Positions 61,620 through 64,000 of a stretch of DNA of 64,000 nucleotides are shown piece after piece. A program made the position numbers and the translations under genes. The notes beneath the pieces were generated by a model that worked only from the letters and a program-made list of their open reading frames with translations, did not search any database and was not told the DNA's origin. The DNA lies in assembly GCA_944381165.1 (NCBI GenBank), contig CALWKC010000005.1, forward strand, positions 1-64,000, in the 5' to 3' direction. The stretch comes from an uncultured Lachnospira sp. GTDB taxonomy: Bacteria; Bacillota; Clostridia; Lachnospirales; Lachnospiraceae. Numbering within the stretch: the stretch's first letter is position 1; the number at the start of each line of letters is the position of its first letter.

Positions 61620-63512
61620 ATGTGTGGATTTGCAGGTTTTACCGGCTATCTTGAAAACGGAAAAGAAGTTCTTACCAACATGATGAATAAAATCGTTCAC
61701 AGAGGTCCTGACAGCGCAGGTCAGTATATAGACGACAAAGCATACATGGGTTTCAGACGTTTAAGCATAATCGACCTGGACAACGGAAACCAGCCTATGT
61801 TTAATGAAGATAAAAAAATTGTAATTACTTTCAACGGAGAAATATACAATCATCAGGAGCTTCGAGCCGAACTGCTTGAAAAGGGGCACACGTTTGCCAA
61901 CAACTCCGATACGGAGGTTTTAATCCATGCTTACGAGGAATACGGCGAAGATATGTTAAACAGGCTCCGCGGAATGTTTGCTTTTGTAATCTGGGACAGC
62001 GCAAAAGAAACCATTTTTGCGGCGCGCGATTATTTCGGCATTAAACCTTTCTACTATGCCGTTATAGACGGAAACCTTGTCTACGCTTCCGAAATCAAAA
62101 GCATTCTCGAGTACCCGGGCTATAAAAAGGAAGTAAACCCGATTGCTCTTGAAAATTACCTTACCTTTCAGTACTCCGTGCTTGAGGAAACATTTTTTAA
62201 GGGCATCTACAAACTTATGCCTTCACACTGTCTGACCTTCTGCAACGGCGAACTCAGCATTAAGCGCTACTGGGAGCCTGTTTTTGAAGCGGACAATTCC
62301 AAAAATCTTGACAACTGGATTAACGAGATTGACGACGCCATGCACGATTCCGTAGAGCATCACAAAATAAGCGATGTCGAGGTCGGCTCTTTCCTTTCAA
62401 GCGGAGTTGATTCAAGCTACGTCGCCGCAACCTTTAACGGGGACAAGACGTTTACCGTAGGCTTTGACTACGAAAAATATAACGAAATCAACTACGCCAA
62501 GTCTCTCTCTGATAAAATCAAAATAGACAACTACAGCAAGCTCGTATCAAGCGAAGAATACTGGGCCGCAATCCCTAAAATTCAATATCACATGGATGAG
62601 CCTCTGGCAGACCCGTCTGCGATTGCTCTCTATTTTGTGAGCCAGACTGCCGCAAAACATGTAAAGGTTGCTCTCTCCGGAGAGGGCGCAGATGAATTTT
62701 TCGGCGGCTACAATATTTACCGCGAGCCTCACGACCTTGCATCATTTCAGAGACTTCCGGAAGCTCTGCGCAAATTACTTGCAAAATGCGCCCAGCTTAT
62801 CCCTTTTAAATTCAAGGGAAAGAATTTTCTCATACGCGCAAGCAAACCTGTCGAGGAGCGCTTTATAGGCAACGCATTTATGTTTAACGAAAAAGAGCGC
62901 AGCCGCGTGCTGAAAAATCCGACCGGAAAATATAATCATACCGAGCTTACTAAACCGTTTTATGACAAGGTTAAAAATCAGGATGACGTCACTAAGATGC
63001 AGTATATAGATATTAATTTCTGGCTTATCGGAGATATTCTTCTTAAGGCGGACAAGATGAGCATGGCGCACTCTCTTGAGGTACGCGTGCCTTTCCTTGA
63101 CAAAAAGGTTTTTGAGGTTGCAAGACACATTCCTACAAAATATAAAGTCAACAAGCAGAACACGAAATACGCGATGAGAATGGCGGCTCACCGCTATCTT
63201 CCTGATATGGTTGCCGAAAAGAAAAAACTCGGCTTCCCTGTCCCTATAAGAATATGGCTCAAAGACGACAAATACTATAATATCATCAAAAAGGCTTTCA
63301 CAAGCGAGGCGGCAGAGAAGTATTTTAATACAGACATTCTCCTTTCCTATCTCGACGAACACAAGGAAGGCAAGGCGGACAACTCAAGAAAAATATGGAC
63401 AATCTATATGTTTCTTGTGTGGTACAAGGACTACTTCGGCAGCGGCTATAAGCCTGAGACAATAACAGACGACATATCCGGGGAACAGGCTGAGGAAAAA
63501 AAGTCAGCCTGA
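61620..63512 (+). CDS. asnB: Asparagine synthase (glutamine-hydrolysing)
   Basis: A 630-residue AsnB. MCGFAGFTGYLENG gives the N-terminal Cys2 nucleophile of the glutaminase domain, with RGPDSAG, LSIIDLDNGNQPM and FNGEIYNH following. The synthetase domain has the PP-loop SFLSSGVDSSYVA at about 260-272 and LSGEGADEFFGGY. GGAGG lies seven bases before the ATG at 61620, within a sequence almost identical to the nrdG leader end. It is monocistronic and ends at a very strong terminator. Confidence 0.96.
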   Translation: MCGFAGFTGYLENGKEVLTNMMNKIVHRGPDSAGQYIDDKAYMGFRRLSIIDLDNGNQPMFNEDKKIVITFNGEIYNHQELRAELLEKGHTFANNSDTEVLIHAYEEYGEDMLNRLRGMFAFVIWDSAKETIFAARDYFGIKPFYYAVIDGNLVYASEIKSILEYPGYKKEVNPIALENYLTFQYSVLEETFFKGIYKLMPSHCLTFCNGELSIKRYWEPVFEADNSKNLDNWINEIDDAMHDSVEHHKISDVEVGSFLSSGVDSSYVAATFNGDKTFTVGFDYEKYNEINYAKSLSDKIKIDNYSKLVSSEEYWAAIPKIQYHMDEPLADPSAIALYFVSQTAAKHVKVALSGEGADEFFGGYNIYREPHDLASFQRLPEALRKLLAKCAQLIPFKFKGKNFLIRASKPVEERFIGNAFMFNEKERSRVLKNPTGKYNHTELTKPFYDKVKNQDDVTKMQYIDINFWLIGDILLKADKMSMAHSLEVRVPFLDKKVFEVARHIPTKYKVNKQNTKYAMRMAAHRYLPDMVAEKKKLGFPVPIRIWLKDDKYYNIIKKAFTSEAAEKYFNTDILLSYLDEHKEGKADNSRKIWTIYMFLVWYKDYFGSGYKPETITDDISGEQAEEKKSA

Positions 63513-63527
63513 CTCTGAATTTAAGCC

Positions 63528-63571
63528 AAATAGCGGCAGCAGGAATTTTTTAATTCCTGCTGCCGCTATTT
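63528..63571 (+). terminator. Terminator after asnB
   Basis: AAATAGCGGCAGCAGGAATT pairs perfectly with its 20-base complement across a 4 nt loop, then TTT. It is probably bidirectional, because a minus-strand gene ends 87 bp further on. Confidence 0.92.
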
Positions 63572-63657
63572 TATATCCGGGACATCGCTGCATTAAACGC
63601 CTGTATTTTTATAACATCCATACTGTTTCGTTACGCATTATCCGCATCTCGTAAATA

Positions 63658-64000
63658 CTAATACAAAGAATCTATCAGCGCATTATATTCATCTGTCAAA
63701 TCCTGTGTTTCAAAAACAATATTTTCCCCATTGATTTCCCAGCTGTCTTGATTTTCTGACAGCATATTTAAAATATTCTCAGAAATATTCAAAATCTCTA
63801 TAACCTCATCTATTGAAGTTTCTAAGGTATTGTCATCTGAAGAACTTATATCCCCTACAAATTCACGCTTATACAAATCTATATAATAATCGTCCAGACC
63901 CTTGTCATTTATGTAAGACATTACTTCTTCTTCCGTAAAAGCTTCTGTATATTTTGTCTTGCACTCTTCTAAAGCTTTTCTGGTTTCTGCAATATAATTT
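63658..64000 (-). CDS. Partial hypothetical protein, acidic
   Basis: The frame stays open to the window edge, so at least 113 C-terminal residues are present and the start lies beyond. An internal ATG at 63921 is not the true start, since coding-like sequence (NYIAETRKALEECKTKY) continues before it. The visible part is acidic, rich in Asp, Glu, Asn and Ile, and predicted mostly helical, with no motif recognised. Its stop is 86 bp from the asnB terminator. Confidence 0.6.
   Translation of the reverse strand, partial: NYIAETRKALEECKTKYTEAFTEEEVMSYINDKGLDDYYIDLYKREFVGDISSSDDNTLETSIDEVIEILNISENILNMLSENQDSWEINGENIVFETQDLTDEYNALIDSLY

Noticed and set aside
62775..63362. 195-codon minus-strand open frame
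   Set aside because: It lies wholly inside asnB on the opposite strand and has no motif, ribosome site or promoter.

Overview
The window (about 42-44 % G+C by eye) reads as chromosome of a Gram-positive, endospore-forming Clostridia, most likely a member of the Lachnospiraceae. This is inferred from strong AGGAGG ribosome sites before nearly every gene, the rel / metallo-hydrolase / hemZ / aspS cluster, a DUF1653 protein, DUF3791/DUF3990 genes, lipoproteins with Gram-positive lipoboxes, a SpoIID-like protein and a CwlC-like amidase. No rRNA, tRNA, CRISPR array, phage or transposase gene was seen.

Layout. 1-3.2 kb: a reduced Tad-like locus (CpaF-like ATPase, TadB/TadC-like membrane protein, two very short Flp-like peptides). 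3.4-9.2 kb: a small lipoprotein, murF, ddl, citrate synthase, a DUF1653 protein and a zinc-dependent phospholipase C-like protein. 9.3-11.6 kb: inverted-repeat elements, a PHP-domain phosphoesterase, a gene stub and an overlapping DUF3791-DUF3990-DUF3791 cassette. 11.7-13.7 kb: the last two steps of IMP synthesis as separate enzymes (AICAR transformylase and a PurO-type cyclohydrolase) behind a ZTP riboswitch. 13.8-17.9 kb: pheA, a DUF5050 protein, an RlmI-like methyltransferase and a small transporter. 18-25 kb: an orphan solute-binding lipoprotein, argCJBD and divergent argG around a probable arginine-repressor control region. 25-35.4 kb: glyA, a chemoreceptor with a long acidic N-terminus, and rel / metallo-hydrolase / hemZ / aspS. 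35.5-42.4 kb: a heterodimeric ABC exporter overlapping a sugar isomerase, then a PL26/YetA-like protein. 42.7-46.7 kb: nrdG, dut, a second chemoreceptor and a trigger-factor-like lipoprotein. 46.8-48.4 kb: infC-rpmI-rplT with an L20-type leader and an AUU start on infC. 48.5-53.4 kb: degV, SpoIID-like protein, CwlC-like amidase and a zinc-ribbon membrane protein. 53.5-61.4 kb: a minus-strand series icd, pgsA, CmpB-like protein, membrane GDPD, ptsI, hflX, folA. 61.6-64 kb: asnB and a partial gene at the edge.

The most unusual content lies between genes. One repeat family has 13-15 bp terminal inverted repeats and 6-7 bp direct repeats (copies near 0.3, 9.4 and 15.1 kb, plus a fragment). A second family supplies the ribosome site of murF and of the metallo-hydrolase and shows a compensatory base-pair change. 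A third, 86 bp long, sits inside the infC operon and after the DUF3791 cassette. The dut leader can form two mutually exclusive stems. All of this was read by eye; no alignment or database search was run.
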